This document shows positions 43,179 through 53,500 of a stretch of 64,000 nt of DNA, in pieces. Both the position numbers and the translations under genes were made by a program. The stretch comes from an uncultured Clostridia bacterium. GTDB lineage: Bacteria; Bacillota; Clostridia; Christensenellales; UBA1242. Under the pieces are notes generated by a model. It did not search any database and was not told the DNA's origin. It saw only the letters and a list, made by a program, of their open reading frames with translations. Every line of letters starts with the position of its first letter. Positions within the stretch are counted from its first letter, which is position 1. The stretch covers positions 82,491 to 146,490 of the forward strand of contig CAKVOD010000004.1 of the NCBI GenBank assembly GCA_934778205.1. The letters run 5' to 3'.

Positions 43179-46100
43179 TTATTTTTTTGTTTTCTTGTTC
43201 TTTTTATCATTATTTGCATCTTGTGATTTACCTTCTAGGTTGTCATACTGAATTTTATCAATGTCAACTAGCGGATTTCGCTTTCTGCGTAACCCTACAA
43301 AGTATGGTATGATAAAGCACAAAACAAGAACACCAAACAATATATAAATTGCTAAATATTCAAACGGGTCTTTAGGATTTGCGACAATTGTCATAGGTTC
43401 GCTTGTATCGACAACATAATATGGTGTGAAAGTATAGCCGTCGCACTTGAAAGTGATTTCATCTCCCTCAACAACGTGTTCAAGCGTAAAATTCCCTGAG
43501 TCGTCACTTTCAGCTACGCGCTTGCCACCCATAAAGATTTCAACTTTTTGAGTCTTAGCATCCTTTGGAAATGTCACTGTCCCCGTGAGCGTGATATACT
43601 TCTTTGCAAACAAGTAGTATGTGACGTACCCTTCGACGTCATCTACTTTCACAGCCGTAGTAGGGTCAATAACAAGCGGAATACCTGATGTCCCCTCCAT
43701 CAAAAATTCGCCATTTTTGTTCGTAATTGCATACAATGGAGAATTAAAGTAGACTGTCGAATAGAAGAACGCATCAAAACATAATTTGTTGTCATAAACA
43801 CTAATACTTGCTGACATTGAATTGACTACTATCGTCAAATTCGTGCTAACGTTTTCAACCGGAACAATGTTTTCATTGATAAATGATTTCGGTTTGTAAA
43901 ATTGCAGTAACACTTTGACAGACTTATATTCCGCTTGCAATGTGATTGTTGATTTTCCGTCAAAAACGTATTCTGCAATCTTGTACAAATTGTGACTAAA
44001 CGAAATTGTTTGTCCAATGTAGATATTATCAATCAAGCGTTCGCCTGCTAAATCGGTTGTACCAACCGTTTCACCGTCTACTTGCACTGTAACGTTTGAT
44101 ATTGCCTCAGATTTTGCGTTGTAAATTCTCACAGTTGTCGATTGATATACATAAAGCACAACCTTTCGCACGCTTGTATAGTCGGATTCTTCGACAACAA
44201 ACACTTTAGGTGCATACCCCTCTACAAAGACGCGAATCTTTGCACCAAGTTTTGCTTGAATGATGTACGTTTCATCAGTTCCTGCTTCCGCATATAGTGC
44301 GCTACCGTCTGCTGTGACATCACTAAATTCCGCTTGCAGTGCCGTGCCGTTCGAATTGACGACTTTCACTTGAACTTTATTAGTCGCAATTTTGACACTA
44401 CCTTGTATTTTTTGCTCCGTTTTTGTCGAATCAGTGAAAGTCCAATCAGAGAAATTGTATCCTGTAAGGCTAAAACTAAAGCGGTCGCCCAATTTCATTT
44501 GGAGTTCTACTACACCATCCGCATTACTTGTGCCGACGTGTTCAAGCGAAACTGCGTTTGTGACCTCCACGCCTTGCAAAGGTACTTCGACATTACTTTC
44601 ATTTGCCCAGAATCTCAACGTAACGTCATAAATTGTTTTTTCAGAAATGGCTTGATTGAATATGTTTGCCTTGTCAATGGTTAGCGTCGTTGTAAAAGTT
44701 TTTCCGTCCTTTAGAAAACTAATTTTTGAACCATTTACTAGATTACCAACAAAGAAATAGCCGTTTTCGTCAGTTTTGACGCCACTATCAATTTCTGTGT
44801 TATAGCCCCCCTCACTTGACGGGGTTGCGACCATAACTTGAGCACCATCAACTACTTTCCCATCAACTTTGAGCGTGCCTGATGCGGAATATCTATCTTT
44901 CCCCTCAGCGAAAGTGAACTGAACTTTTGCATTGCCGTCACTATCGTACCCATTGTTTGTGATTGCTATTTGTGTATTCGTTCCGTCAAAATATGTAATC
45001 ACTTTGTTGATATCTGGATTCGGCGAAACACTTCCAAATGTAGAGCCAACGCCAACTGCGGAGCCCTCTGTACCAGAAATGCCATTTGCGCGCAACACAT
45101 AAACTTGAAATTTGACGTCCCCAAGCATACTAGGATACAAATTGCCAAATTCTTTCGTGTGATATGATTCTACAACGCGATAAATAATCAAGCCACTGCT
45201 TGGAATACTATAGTCAGTTTCAAGTTCGCTTGTCGATTTCTTTTTATATTCAACAAAAAACATTTCTTTGCCATCTTCAGTGAACGTTGCGTTTACCTTT
45301 CCGTGCTGTGGACAACTGTTAATTCCACAAGTTCCCGAAACCTGAATGTCACGCTCGGCAAACTTGAATGCGATTGTTCCCGTTTGTGAGTTCGCAGGCG
45401 CAAGCAAATATTCGCCACTGCTTGTGATTACTCTAACCTTTGACGCATCTTTATACCCATATGAACTAACACCTGTCAAGCCAAACTTTGACTTGAAGTA
45501 CGCATTGATACTTTGCGGATGATTGTAGTCCGTTGAAGCCATTAAGTACCATTTGCCAACTGGGTCAATTGAATAGGAAGAATCACAATACAAGTCCGAA
45601 ACGCCCAGAATATGCGTGAACTCGTGCGCGTATGTTCCTACAAACGGGCTTTCATCCTTTCGCGTACCATTGACAATAACGCGTGGCGATGTCACAAGCG
45701 CATTGCCCGGCCATGCGTGTGGCCACAAAAGGTTGCCACGTCCAGTCGATTCGTATGGATAGTAAAGCAAACGGCAGTGAAAATCAGTTACTTCTTGGTC
45801 ATCAATATAGCAGTGACTTTTGGCATTTAGTGCTTGAGCGTATGCCCCAGCCTCCAATGTGTATGCTCCAATAGGGTCAGCGTCGGTACTTTTCGAGTAA
45901 AAATCATTGTATGTGTACGCTGAATTAGTATCGTATTCAACATAACCCGCCTTGAATCTCAACTTGCCATATGTTTGCTCTTTGAAGTACTCACGCACAC
46001 TATAAACATTATTGTTTGGGTCGTCATCATTAAGTGATTGCATAATGTTGTCAATGTCGGTTTGTTGCCATTTTATTGAACTACCATAGAAATTGACAAA

Positions 46101-46424
46101 CGCAACGACAACAACATAGTCCATACCCTCGTCGCCCAATTTGCTAATATCAAAGTCGACAAGTTTCATATTAGTGCCGAAAGTTGTCGCGCCGTAAATA
46201 TTTGAAGCATATACATCAGAATTTGATTGATTGTTTAGATAAATTCTCTCAAACAATTGCTCAGCAAATTCGTTTGTTTGCGTTTGCTGTGGCGCACTTG
46301 AAACACTTGCACTTTGGTGCTTTGCGCCGATAAATACTGCCCCAAAACACATTGAGCAAAGAAGCAAAATTGTCATTAATGCAATTGATGAAATTTTAAC
46401 AATTCTTCCTAACGAATTTCTCAC
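43179..46424 (-). CDS. Surface-anchored M6-family metalloprotease with carboxypeptidase-regulatory-like repeats (1081 aa)
   Basis: An N-terminal signal anchor (about residues 8-35) is followed by an M6 (immune inhibitor A-type) protease domain. The zinc motif HEFTHILGVSDLY near residue 285 has the HExxHxxGxxD form. After about residue 530 come five or more beta-sandwich modules of the carboxypeptidase-regulatory type (DGAQVMVATPSSEGGYNTE and NADGVVELQMKLGDRFSFSL are examples). A C-terminal membrane helix (ILFGVLVLCFIIPYFVGL) and a lysine-rich tail anchor it. It would act outside the cell on host or environmental proteins. The start is a GTG at 46424 after AGGAGA. Confidence 0.88.
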   Translation of the reverse strand: MRNSLGRIVKISSIALMTILLLCSMCFGAVFIGAKHQSASVSSAPQQTQTNEFAEQLFERIYLNNQSNSDVYASNIYGATTFGTNMKLVDFDISKLGDEGMDYVVVVAFVNFYGSSIKWQQTDIDNIMQSLNDDDPNNNVYSVREYFKEQTYGKLRFKAGYVEYDTNSAYTYNDFYSKSTDADPIGAYTLEAGAYAQALNAKSHCYIDDQEVTDFHCRLLYYPYESTGRGNLLWPHAWPGNALVTSPRVIVNGTRKDESPFVGTYAHEFTHILGVSDLYCDSSYSIDPVGKWYLMASTDYNHPQSINAYFKSKFGLTGVSSYGYKDASKVRVITSSGEYLLAPANSQTGTIAFKFAERDIQVSGTCGINSCPQHGKVNATFTEDGKEMFFVEYKKKSTSELETDYSIPSSGLIIYRVVESYHTKEFGNLYPSMLGDVKFQVYVLRANGISGTEGSAVGVGSTFGSVSPNPDINKVITYFDGTNTQIAITNNGYDSDGNAKVQFTFAEGKDRYSASGTLKVDGKVVDGAQVMVATPSSEGGYNTEIDSGVKTDENGYFFVGNLVNGSKISFLKDGKTFTTTLTIDKANIFNQAISEKTIYDVTLRFWANESNVEVPLQGVEVTNAVSLEHVGTSNADGVVELQMKLGDRFSFSLTGYNFSDWTFTDSTKTEQKIQGSVKIATNKVQVKVVNSNGTALQAEFSDVTADGSALYAEAGTDETYIIQAKLGAKIRVFVEGYAPKVFVVEESDYTSVRKVVLYVYQSTTVRIYNAKSEAISNVTVQVDGETVGTTDLAGERLIDNIYIGQTISFSHNLYKIAEYVFDGKSTITLQAEYKSVKVLLQFYKPKSFINENIVPVENVSTNLTIVVNSMSASISVYDNKLCFDAFFYSTVYFNSPLYAITNKNGEFLMEGTSGIPLVIDPTTAVKVDDVEGYVTYYLFAKKYITLTGTVTFPKDAKTQKVEIFMGGKRVAESDDSGNFTLEHVVEGDEITFKCDGYTFTPYYVVDTSEPMTIVANPKDPFEYLAIYILFGVLVLCFIIPYFVGLRRKRNPLVDIDKIQYDNLEGKSQDANNDKKNKKTKK

Positions 46425-46572
46425 GATTATTTCTCCTGCGTACAAAAAGTTTTCATTCAAGATATAGTATTTGTAATAATGTAATATATTATTTATATTA
46501 TATATCAATTTTGATTTCAAAGCAAGCAAATGAGCGCACATTTTTTGCTTGCAACAACACTATAAAGCAAAG

Positions 46573-46605
46573 AAAAAATGGCGAGGGGGTTCCTCGCCAC
46601 TTTTT
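46573..46605 (-). terminator. Terminator of the TasA-like surface gene
   Basis: TGGCGAGG/CCTCGCCA with a 5-nt loop is followed by TTTTTT on the minus strand and by CTTTTT on the plus strand. The rest of 46425-46742 has no gene. Confidence 0.88.
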
Positions 46606-46742
46606 CATCTTTTGTAATGATTCATAAACTTGTCAATCATTTTATAAATTGGTAGTAGATTTATAAGTCTACTTTTTAGATGGAATTTTGCAAAATGTTA
46701 TTCACTAAAATTTTGCACATTTCATTCGTAAAAACTATTCAA

Positions 46743-49058
46743 TCAAACTTTGTGAGTCGTTTCAGCCATAATGACTACTCTTAAGGCCTCTCCATTACGA
46801 ATGTGGTTACTTGTTTCACTCGCATCTAGAATGGCCCGCTTTAGACCCGTAGTTTCATTCGTCAACTTATCGTAATCAAATATAGACAATGTAGCACATT
46901 TACCTGGAATTGAGCACTTGTAATTGTACCCTCCCAAGGTTTTATCAAATTCCCAATTAGTTGACGACAAATATTGTCCAAGGTTGACAGTTGAATTTCC
47001 TGATGATGTCCAAGTATTTGTTGTTTCATTTAATTTACCCCATTGCAATGCAACTGCAACTCTAACACCGACTGGGAAGTTGTTTGTAACATATACAACG
47101 TAATTACTCAAACTACTTGCGAGCTCACTTGCCGTTCCTGTAATTATCCCCGACGTTTTTGTCATTGACGTATAGTTTGTACCGATTGCGTCGGAAGTGT
47201 AGTACGAACCGCTTGTTGCGGTTGGTGTTCCAGTCAATTTCAAAATGTCAAGTTGTGAACCGACTGCATAGATTGCCTCGACCATAACTGAAAGTTTGAG
47301 AGCTTGATTTTTTGCATTAATTGCCGACACCATTTTAGCAAGTTCTGTTCCTCGTGTTGTTCCTGATGTCGTGGTATCTGTGAAGTCTAGCAAAGCAGAT
47401 GTTGCTTGTCCTTTAGCCAAATTGTAGTTGTATGTCAATGATTGGTCTTCACTATTGAAACTGAAGCCATCGCCATAAAATACACTTGGCGAGAACCCTA
47501 ATGCGTCAGTATTTGGAGTCCAAGTTCCATCACTTGCTTTAGTGCCCCATGCAAATGACAATGAAACCCTAACAAGCATATCACTTGAGTCATTTGACTT
47601 AATTGCAAGCTTGCCCCATTTGCTTATGATGTTGGAATTAGCATAATTTGTTCCAGCATCCAAAATCATATCTGCAGTTGCAACAGCCGTTCCAGCGACG
47701 TTATCAACTGGTTTATAATTTCCAGTTGTGCCATCATTTAAAGTACCTGTTGCTTTGATAACGCTAATTGTAGCATTGTCAATTGTTTGCGCAGTTTGAA
47801 TAGTGATTGTGTATGTGCCACTTGTATTGTAAGAACCAGACTTATACAGTAATTCGCTACATGATTTAGGAGCAATAACAGCGCCCGAAACGCCTGTGCT
47901 TTCTCCTTCAAAATTACCCCACGAACCATTGTAAGTGTATGCATCACCAGAAGTTTTTACATAAACAAATTTATTTATGTTATTGTAAGAATACACAGCA
48001 AGGTTTGCTAACTCTGAACCAGAAACTGTATAAGTGCTAATTTTACCACTAACTTTTGACCCAACATTTTTTAATGTTGTTTTATTTACTAAACTATAAA
48101 TGTCAGTTGCAACAACATAGTCTTGCAATGTGAAGTCAATTGTCGTTGCTGGCGCATTAATATTGTTATTTTTATTTGCGTCGCCAAGCGTTATTTTAAC
48201 AGTTTCACCGATTGCAAGTTTATCAACTAATTGATAGTATCCAGCATTTGGGAACCATTCAACTTTTCGCTCCGCATTATTAACGGTAGCGCCTTCGACC
48301 ATCCACTCACTTGACGCAATTCTAAATTTTACGTCAAGGTCTTGCTTGCCATTGTTTGCAATTTGTATAACTCTTTTATCATCTTTATTTGACAACTCTG
48401 TTTTTAATTTATAGAATGCTTTAATGAGTCCGTTTTGAATTAGTTTACTACCTGAAACATTTTCATACTCAGTTGTAGTATTTTCAACTAATGCCCCACT
48501 TGTAGTACAAGTAATAGCAACTTGAGGCACTGCCGCTTCTTCTTGCAAAGCTTCAACAACAAAACGCACCGTCAAGTTTGTAGCCGCAATGCCATTATCA
48601 AAACCTTTGAAAAGCGTGTCCTCTGTTGCGTTTGTAGGTGCTGAAGCTGTCCCACCTGCAAACTTTCCAGACTCCACTTTATCGTTGTAATATAGATAGT
48701 TATCGGCAGCATAAGTCCAGTTTGCACCAAACTTTATCATAGGATTATTTGACGTCCCTGTTACAATAACCCTAGCACGCAGATAAACAGGAAAATCACT
48801 AGTGTTCTTTACATTTACGTTATACGTGATTGATGTAGAAACAGATAATCCACCACTACCCAACTTAGTTCCCCCGTTATAAACTTCAGTTGACACGCTA
48901 CCGATTGTACCTGTGTTGTTGCCATTACCACTACCGCCAGACGAACGCCCGCCTAGCGTGAAAATCAATGTCAAAGAAATTGCAAGTATAAGTACGAAAG
49001 AAATAATTGCCGTTGTAAGATACAATTTTTTAGTATTCTTTCCCGCGTTCTTTTGCAT
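46743..49058 (-). CDS. Exported protein with repeated TasA/camelysin-like modules (771 aa)
   Basis: The N-terminus (LYLTTAIISFVLILAISLTL, residues 12-31) is a signal peptide or anchor, followed by a Gly/Ser-rich stretch. The remainder has at least four modules sharing a pattern of asparagine, short strand, hydrophobic and W: FPVYLRARVIV, LDVKFRIASSEW, MLVRVSLSFAWG, VGVRVAVALQWG. This is the core strand pattern of TasA/CalY (camelysin) fibre proteins that use SipW-type signal peptidases. No SipW is in the window. It may build surface fibres; this is inferred. The ATG follows GAGGTGAG. Confidence 0.65.
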   Translation of the reverse strand: MQKNAGKNTKKLYLTTAIISFVLILAISLTLIFTLGGRSSGGSGNGNNTGTIGSVSTEVYNGGTKLGSGGLSVSTSITYNVNVKNTSDFPVYLRARVIVTGTSNNPMIKFGANWTYAADNYLYYNDKVESGKFAGGTASAPTNATEDTLFKGFDNGIAATNLTVRFVVEALQEEAAVPQVAITCTTSGALVENTTTEYENVSGSKLIQNGLIKAFYKLKTELSNKDDKRVIQIANNGKQDLDVKFRIASSEWMVEGATVNNAERKVEWFPNAGYYQLVDKLAIGETVKITLGDANKNNNINAPATTIDFTLQDYVVATDIYSLVNKTTLKNVGSKVSGKISTYTVSGSELANLAVYSYNNINKFVYVKTSGDAYTYNGSWGNFEGESTGVSGAVIAPKSCSELLYKSGSYNTSGTYTITIQTAQTIDNATISVIKATGTLNDGTTGNYKPVDNVAGTAVATADMILDAGTNYANSNIISKWGKLAIKSNDSSDMLVRVSLSFAWGTKASDGTWTPNTDALGFSPSVFYGDGFSFNSEDQSLTYNYNLAKGQATSALLDFTDTTTSGTTRGTELAKMVSAINAKNQALKLSVMVEAIYAVGSQLDILKLTGTPTATSGSYYTSDAIGTNYTSMTKTSGIITGTASELASSLSNYVVYVTNNFPVGVRVAVALQWGKLNETTNTWTSSGNSTVNLGQYLSSTNWEFDKTLGGYNYKCSIPGKCATLSIFDYDKLTNETTGLKRAILDASETSNHIRNGEALRVVIMAETTHKV

Positions 49059-49250
49059 AACTCACCTCATTTTTCATTAGTTTGTGTTATTTTTTCAAAA
49101 TAATACAATTATATTGCTATTTGAATGACCCCCAAACATTTACCCCCGATAAATGTTCAAATGTTACCTTATTATACATTTTTTGCAAGACAAATGCAAA
49201 TGATTTACGTTACTTTTCCAAAATTGTTGAAAATTTCGCAAATTTAACAT

Positions 49251-49311
49251 CCCTTCCGGGAGATTTCTCCGCTGCAAGGGTTTTGACAAACCCTTTTCGG
49301 TCGAAATGACA
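49251..49311 (-). repeat. Dispersed palindromic repeat, single inverted unit
   Basis: CCCTTCCGGGAGATTTCTCC...TTCGGTCGAAATGACA is another copy of the family seen at 20615, with inner hairpin AAGGGTTTTGACAAACCCTT. Confidence 0.85.
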
Positions 49312-49382
49312 AAGGGAGAATTTCCATCTGCTTACCCAGCAAGCTGCTTTTTTCGGCAAAATGAGAAAGCATTATAATTATC

Positions 49383-50123
49383 TTACTTTGAATTAAGATT
49401 TTTCAAATATGCGATTTCTTTCGCGGTCAGTGGGCGAATTTCGCCACGTGGCAAGTTGCCGAGTTGGAGCGCGCCAACGCTGATGCGTTCTAGTTTTTCG
49501 ACCACTTTGCCGACTGCTTCAAACATTTTGCGCACTTGCCTGTTGCGACCTTGACAAATCGTGATTTGTACATTTTGCTTATTTCCTGTCGTTTTCAAAA
49601 CTTTCACTTTTGCGGGCATTGTTTTTTCATTGTCGATGACAACTCCATTCTCAAGTTTTGCAATGTCCTCCTCGGTTAAACTCGGGCGAACTTTTGCAAC
49701 ATATGTTTTTTCAATGTGATTCTTTGGGTGCATCAAGAGGTTTGCCAAGTCGCCGTCGGTCGTCAAAATGAGCAGTCCTTGCGTATTGTAGTCGAGGCGT
49801 CCGACGGGAAAAACACGCGGAACAACTGCTGTTTTGTTTGTGCTTGTGTACCACGCACTAAAAATATCTAGAACCGTTTGTCGGGCGCGGTCATCGCTAG
49901 CGGTCGTAACACACCCTTGTGGTTTGTTGAGCATAAAGTATAATTTCACATTTTGCAAATTAATTACTTTCCCGTCGATTGTGATTTTGTCGTCATCATT
50001 GACTTCGACACCGAGTTCAGTCACGACGTTCCCATTCACGACGACACGCCCTTGCGCGATGAGTTCGTCCGCCTTTCTGCGCGACGCCACCCCGCACGAT
50101 GCTATATATTTGTTTATTCTCAT
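49383..50123 (-). CDS. rluB: Pseudouridine synthase, RsuA/RluB family
   Basis: It isomerises a uridine in 23S rRNA (RluB) or 16S rRNA (RsuA) to pseudouridine. An N-terminal S4 domain (MRINKYIASCGVASRRKADE) is followed by the catalytic domain with VFPVGRLDYNTQGLLILT, where the aspartate of GRLD is catalytic, then GRNRQVRKMFEAVG near residue 195. Length 246 fits. RluB is favoured by common annotation in Firmicutes but RsuA/RluE-like specificity is not excluded. The ATG follows AAGGAAAG. Confidence 0.9.
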   Translation of the reverse strand: MRINKYIASCGVASRRKADELIAQGRVVVNGNVVTELGVEVNDDDKITIDGKVINLQNVKLYFMLNKPQGCVTTASDDRARQTVLDIFSAWYTSTNKTAVVPRVFPVGRLDYNTQGLLILTTDGDLANLLMHPKNHIEKTYVAKVRPSLTEEDIAKLENGVVIDNEKTMPAKVKVLKTTGNKQNVQITICQGRNRQVRKMFEAVGKVVEKLERISVGALQLGNLPRGEIRPLTAKEIAYLKNLNSK

Positions 50124-50189
50124 ATTTCTTTCCTTAATGTTTTATTTTTAATGACATTCCTTTTGGAAGTGCTAAGATGCACAACCCCG

Positions 50190-50429
50190 TTGTCATTTCG
50201 ACCGAAAAGGGTTTGTCAAAACCCTTGTAGCGGAGAAATCTCCCGGAAGGGCAACCCGCTGCATTATAGGGCACTCATTTATTCGACCGCGTCAGCACGA
50301 AAATTGATATTCCTCTTGTTTGCTAGCGCGGTCAAGTTTTTTTTGCAACTCATAATAAACTGCGCCCCCTTCCGGGAGATTTCTCCGCGTCGGCGAAGGT
50401 TGCGCCTCCGCCTTTGGTCGAAATGACAA
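50190..50429. repeat. Composite inverted-repeat element (second pair)
   Basis: Units at 50190-50251 and 50367-50429 face each other, as at 20615-20854. The 115-bp interior shares TTTATTCGACCGCGTCAGC and GCTAGCGCGGTCAAG-type motifs. Outer sequences again include ACTTACCAC. Together with 50430-50592 (short GTGACTTAC-type repeats) this fills a 600-bp gap with no gene. Confidence 0.8.
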
Positions 50430-50592
50430 TAGAGCAAGTGACTTACCACAACAATCAAGAGGTGTAAGTGGCTCAATACTACAATATAGAGGAGTGAGTG
50501 ACTTACTACTACCATAAGGTTTAACTCATTTTATATGCTGACGCAAGCACAAGAGTTAGTACCTTACCACAATGATAATGTTATACTAACTT

Positions 50593-50622
50593 AAAGGGCT
50601 AGCGCGACAACACTAGCCCTTT
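50593..50622. terminator. Hairpin after the DUF2207 gene
   Basis: AAAGGGCTAG pairs with CTAGCCCTTT across a 10-nt loop, about 105 bp past the stop of the leftward DUF2207 gene. T tracts are short on both sides. Confidence 0.6.
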
Positions 50623-50727
50623 TGATAGCAGATAATTTTTTAAAATACACGGTTTTGCCCACATAAGAACCACGTCCGCCGCGATTGCGCCGTGTTTTTA
50701 TCAATAAGGTTAGCAAAAATTCAGCAT

Positions 50728-52692
50728 TTACCAGCCACGTCCACCGCCACCGCCGACGCCACCGCCACCAAAGCCCCCGCCCTTTGTTCCTCCGCCAATA
50801 CCACCGCTAAACTTGCCGACCGTTTTTGCGATTGAACCTGCGTTATTTATAGGCGAGATTGCCGCCGCGTTGACCTGCGCCATACTTCTATTAAGCGCGT
50901 TTGCGACATAGAACCCTGTGAAGAAGTCCATATTTGTGAGCGAGTCACTTTCAAACCACGCTGGTGGAACAATTTTGATTTTTTCAAACATTTTGCAATA
51001 TTCGTCCGTAACATTCAAAACATACGCATACGGCAAAATGTCGTAGAAAAGTGTTGGCGTTTCCTTGACAAGCATTTCAATTCGGTCTTTTTCCGCTGTC
51101 ATTATATAATTTTTCAAACCAATAATTTTCCCGAGCCTTTCGACACTAATTTCCGTCCTTGAAAGCACCTTTGCGGACATAATCATAAACAAGATGCCTG
51201 CTAAGTGCGCCCACAATGTCAACACTACTCTATCAGCATAAAACTCGTATCCAAAAACAAATACTAACACACACGCAACAACAGGCACAAGCAATGCAAA
51301 TAGTTTCAGTAGTTTCGTTGTGCCCATTGAATGGAAATATTTTTTGTCTTCAGCAAAGCAATACAAAGTGCAAGCCCCCGTGATTGCCAATAATTCAGCC
51401 AATGGAACAAGAATTGTCAAAACTCTATCAGTCAAAAGCCATAAAGCAAATGTCGCGATTGTTGGAACAAGCACAGCAAGTGTTGTTAGTAATTTTCTTG
51501 CATTTTTGGACTTATTTTCAAAGTTTGTGTGCTTCAAATCAACTTTCAGTTGCGATTTTGCCCTTTGTGCAACTTCGCCAAAATTCACAATATCTTTGAC
51601 ATTTACAACCGTTTGCCCGCGAAAAATTCCGTTGAAAACAGTTTTTTCAAATTGTTTTCCCTCGGTCAATTCCTTAAGTTTTTCAAGCGTAACTTTTTTA
51701 CCCTTTTCAACTATTTTGATATAGCCTTTGTTTGCCCAATAAACAATCATTGATGTGAGGTCGCGATTGTCAACTTTGCCGTCCAAAATCAAACCACATT
51801 CAGCGGGCGTCAAGCCGTCTGGCGCTTTAAACTCGACCGTTGGCACAAGATTTGTTTCAAACTTTGACTTTTTGTAAGTCCAAAAAGCCCAAAAAATGAT
51901 GAGTCCAAGCACAACGAGCGCGATAACTCCGCGCCACCAATAATACGCTTGATTATAGCCAAAATACCCCTTCTCAAACTCAGTATAAACTGTGACACCC
52001 TCAAAAGCGTTTAGGTTGCCGATTGTCCCGCTAATTTGCGAATCGGCGAAATTATAGGTCAACCTTTCGTCCATAGACGTTGAGCCAACTTTGCCGATGT
52101 ATAGGTGCGTTTTGTCAATCAATTCTTCTTTTGAAACAGCGTTTTCAAAGTTCACAACAAAACTAGCGTTTGTGATTTTGACATCCCAATCAAACGGCAA
52201 AATATTATAGTAAAAACTATCAAATTCTGTCAATCTATTGTCGGGCATACTCAATGTATATTCAATTTTGTAGGTCGCACTTGAGCCTGCGGGTTGCATT
52301 CTGCCAGAACTCCCCAACTGGAAACAATAGTATTTGCCGTCAACTCCCCTGTTCTCACACGCTCCCGTCAAAACACGTGCGCTTTGCATAGTCAAATTGT
52401 AAGACTTTTTGACAACTTTGTTGCCAATCTTGTAATACGCGGTCGAATGCAATGGCACATATCTTATGACTCCGTGCATTGCTGTGTTATAATTGACAGT
52501 AAATTCTTCAGTGATTTTGACGTCGTTGCTCTTTGTGACATTTGCAATTACTGAATAATTGGATAAATTATAGTCCTCATTCTCAACTTGCTCAGTACCA
52601 CACCCGCTGAAAAGCAGTGGCAATATAAGACACATTGCAATCATTAGAACAACGCACAAAATACGCTTTGATGACGATTCAATCTTTGTCAT
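50728..52692 (-). CDS. DUF2207 domain membrane lipoprotein (654 aa)
   Basis: The N-terminus has a lipobox (LLFSGC, Cys near residue 31) after a hydrophobic stretch. An extracellular DUF2207 domain (about 35-250) includes HGVIRYVPLHS. One membrane helix (about 255-280), a cytoplasmic winged-helix-like segment, two or more helices (about 400-500) and a Gly-rich C-terminus follow. That architecture is standard for the widespread DUF2207 family. It is next to lemA, with which it is commonly co-located, and follows it by about 55 bp. Function in the envelope is not established. Confidence 0.9.
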   Translation of the reverse strand: MTKIESSSKRILCVVLMIAMCLILPLLFSGCGTEQVENEDYNLSNYSVIANVTKSNDVKITEEFTVNYNTAMHGVIRYVPLHSTAYYKIGNKVVKKSYNLTMQSARVLTGACENRGVDGKYYCFQLGSSGRMQPAGSSATYKIEYTLSMPDNRLTEFDSFYYNILPFDWDVKITNASFVVNFENAVSKEELIDKTHLYIGKVGSTSMDERLTYNFADSQISGTIGNLNAFEGVTVYTEFEKGYFGYNQAYYWWRGVIALVVLGLIIFWAFWTYKKSKFETNLVPTVEFKAPDGLTPAECGLILDGKVDNRDLTSMIVYWANKGYIKIVEKGKKVTLEKLKELTEGKQFEKTVFNGIFRGQTVVNVKDIVNFGEVAQRAKSQLKVDLKHTNFENKSKNARKLLTTLAVLVPTIATFALWLLTDRVLTILVPLAELLAITGACTLYCFAEDKKYFHSMGTTKLLKLFALLVPVVACVLVFVFGYEFYADRVVLTLWAHLAGILFMIMSAKVLSRTEISVERLGKIIGLKNYIMTAEKDRIEMLVKETPTLFYDILPYAYVLNVTDEYCKMFEKIKIVPPAWFESDSLTNMDFFTGFYVANALNRSMAQVNAAAISPINNAGSIAKTVGKFSGGIGGGTKGGGFGGGGVGGGGGRGW

Positions 52693-52748
52693 ATACTTTC
52701 TCCATACAAAAATTGCCTAATATAACATTGTTATACAGGCAATTAAAA

Positions 52749-53318
52749 TTAAAATTCAACTTTAACGTTCTCTCTTTCCTCAGGAGCGCTAACTTCATAC
52801 AATGGGCGCTTTTCAAACTTGAACCAATTTGCAATGATGTTTGATGGGAACACTTCGCGTTTTGTGTTGTAGATTTTGACAACGCCGTTGTAGTATTTTC
52901 TTGAATTTGCGATATCATCCTCAAGAACTTTGAGTTGGTTTTGCAAATCCATAAAGTTTTGGTTTGCCTTGAGTTCTGGATAATTTTCCGTTACAGCAAA
53001 CAAACTTTTCAATGCGCCACTGATTGCGCCTTCTGCTTGAAGTTGTTTTGTGATGTCGCCCGATGCGTGCGCCATATTGCGCGCTGCGATTGTTTTTTCA
53101 AGCGCTTCCGCCTCGTGCTTTGCATATCCCTTGACCGTTGCGACCAAGTTTGGAATGAGGTCGTATCTTTTCTTCAAATATACATCCATTGTTGAGAAAC
53201 CTTCATCAACGTTGTTTCTCATCTTGATAAATTTGTTATATGTCGCAATAATCCAGCAAATGATTGCTACAATCAAAATTGCGATTAGTGCGAGTACAAC
53301 AATCAAAACTATGTTCAT
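52749..53318 (-). CDS. lemA: LemA family protein
   Basis: The 189-residue protein has an N-terminal membrane helix (IVLIVVLALIAILIVAIICW) followed by the four-helix LemA domain. Diagnostic blocks are YNKFIKMRNNVDEGFSTMDVYLKKRYDLIPNLV and the late YNGVVKIYNTKREVFPSNIIA with F at FEKRPLYE. Start 53318 follows GAGGAG. LemA proteins sit on the outer side of the membrane and are often encoded with DUF2207 proteins, as here. Biochemical role unknown. Confidence 0.95.
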   Translation of the reverse strand: MNIVLIVVLALIAILIVAIICWIIATYNKFIKMRNNVDEGFSTMDVYLKKRYDLIPNLVATVKGYAKHEAEALEKTIAARNMAHASGDITKQLQAEGAISGALKSLFAVTENYPELKANQNFMDLQNQLKVLEDDIANSRKYYNGVVKIYNTKREVFPSNIIANWFKFEKRPLYEVSAPEERENVKVEF

Positions 53319-53409
53319 AATATTCTCCTCACAATTTATTTTGATGATAGTATTATACATTTTTTATGCTCAAATTGCAACTATTTTGAACAACTTTTTT
53401 TTGCGCTAC

Positions 53410-53438
53410 TTGACAAATTTACTTGATTGTAGTATACT
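53410..53438 (+). promoter_or_regulatory. Promoter of pnuC
   Basis: TTGACA (53410-53415) and TATACT (53433-53438) are 17 bp apart. The transcript would have a leader of roughly 55 nt before pnuC, short but enough for a small riboswitch; I cannot identify one by eye. Confidence 0.8.
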
Positions 53439-53500
53439 ACTCACATTATTTAAATTGCGCGCATAGACATTGTACGCTCTATATATAATAAGGAATAATT

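Noticed and set aside
53440..53500. Possible NAD-type riboswitch before pnuC
   Set aside because: The leader is about the right length, but I could not match a known consensus or convincing fold by eye.
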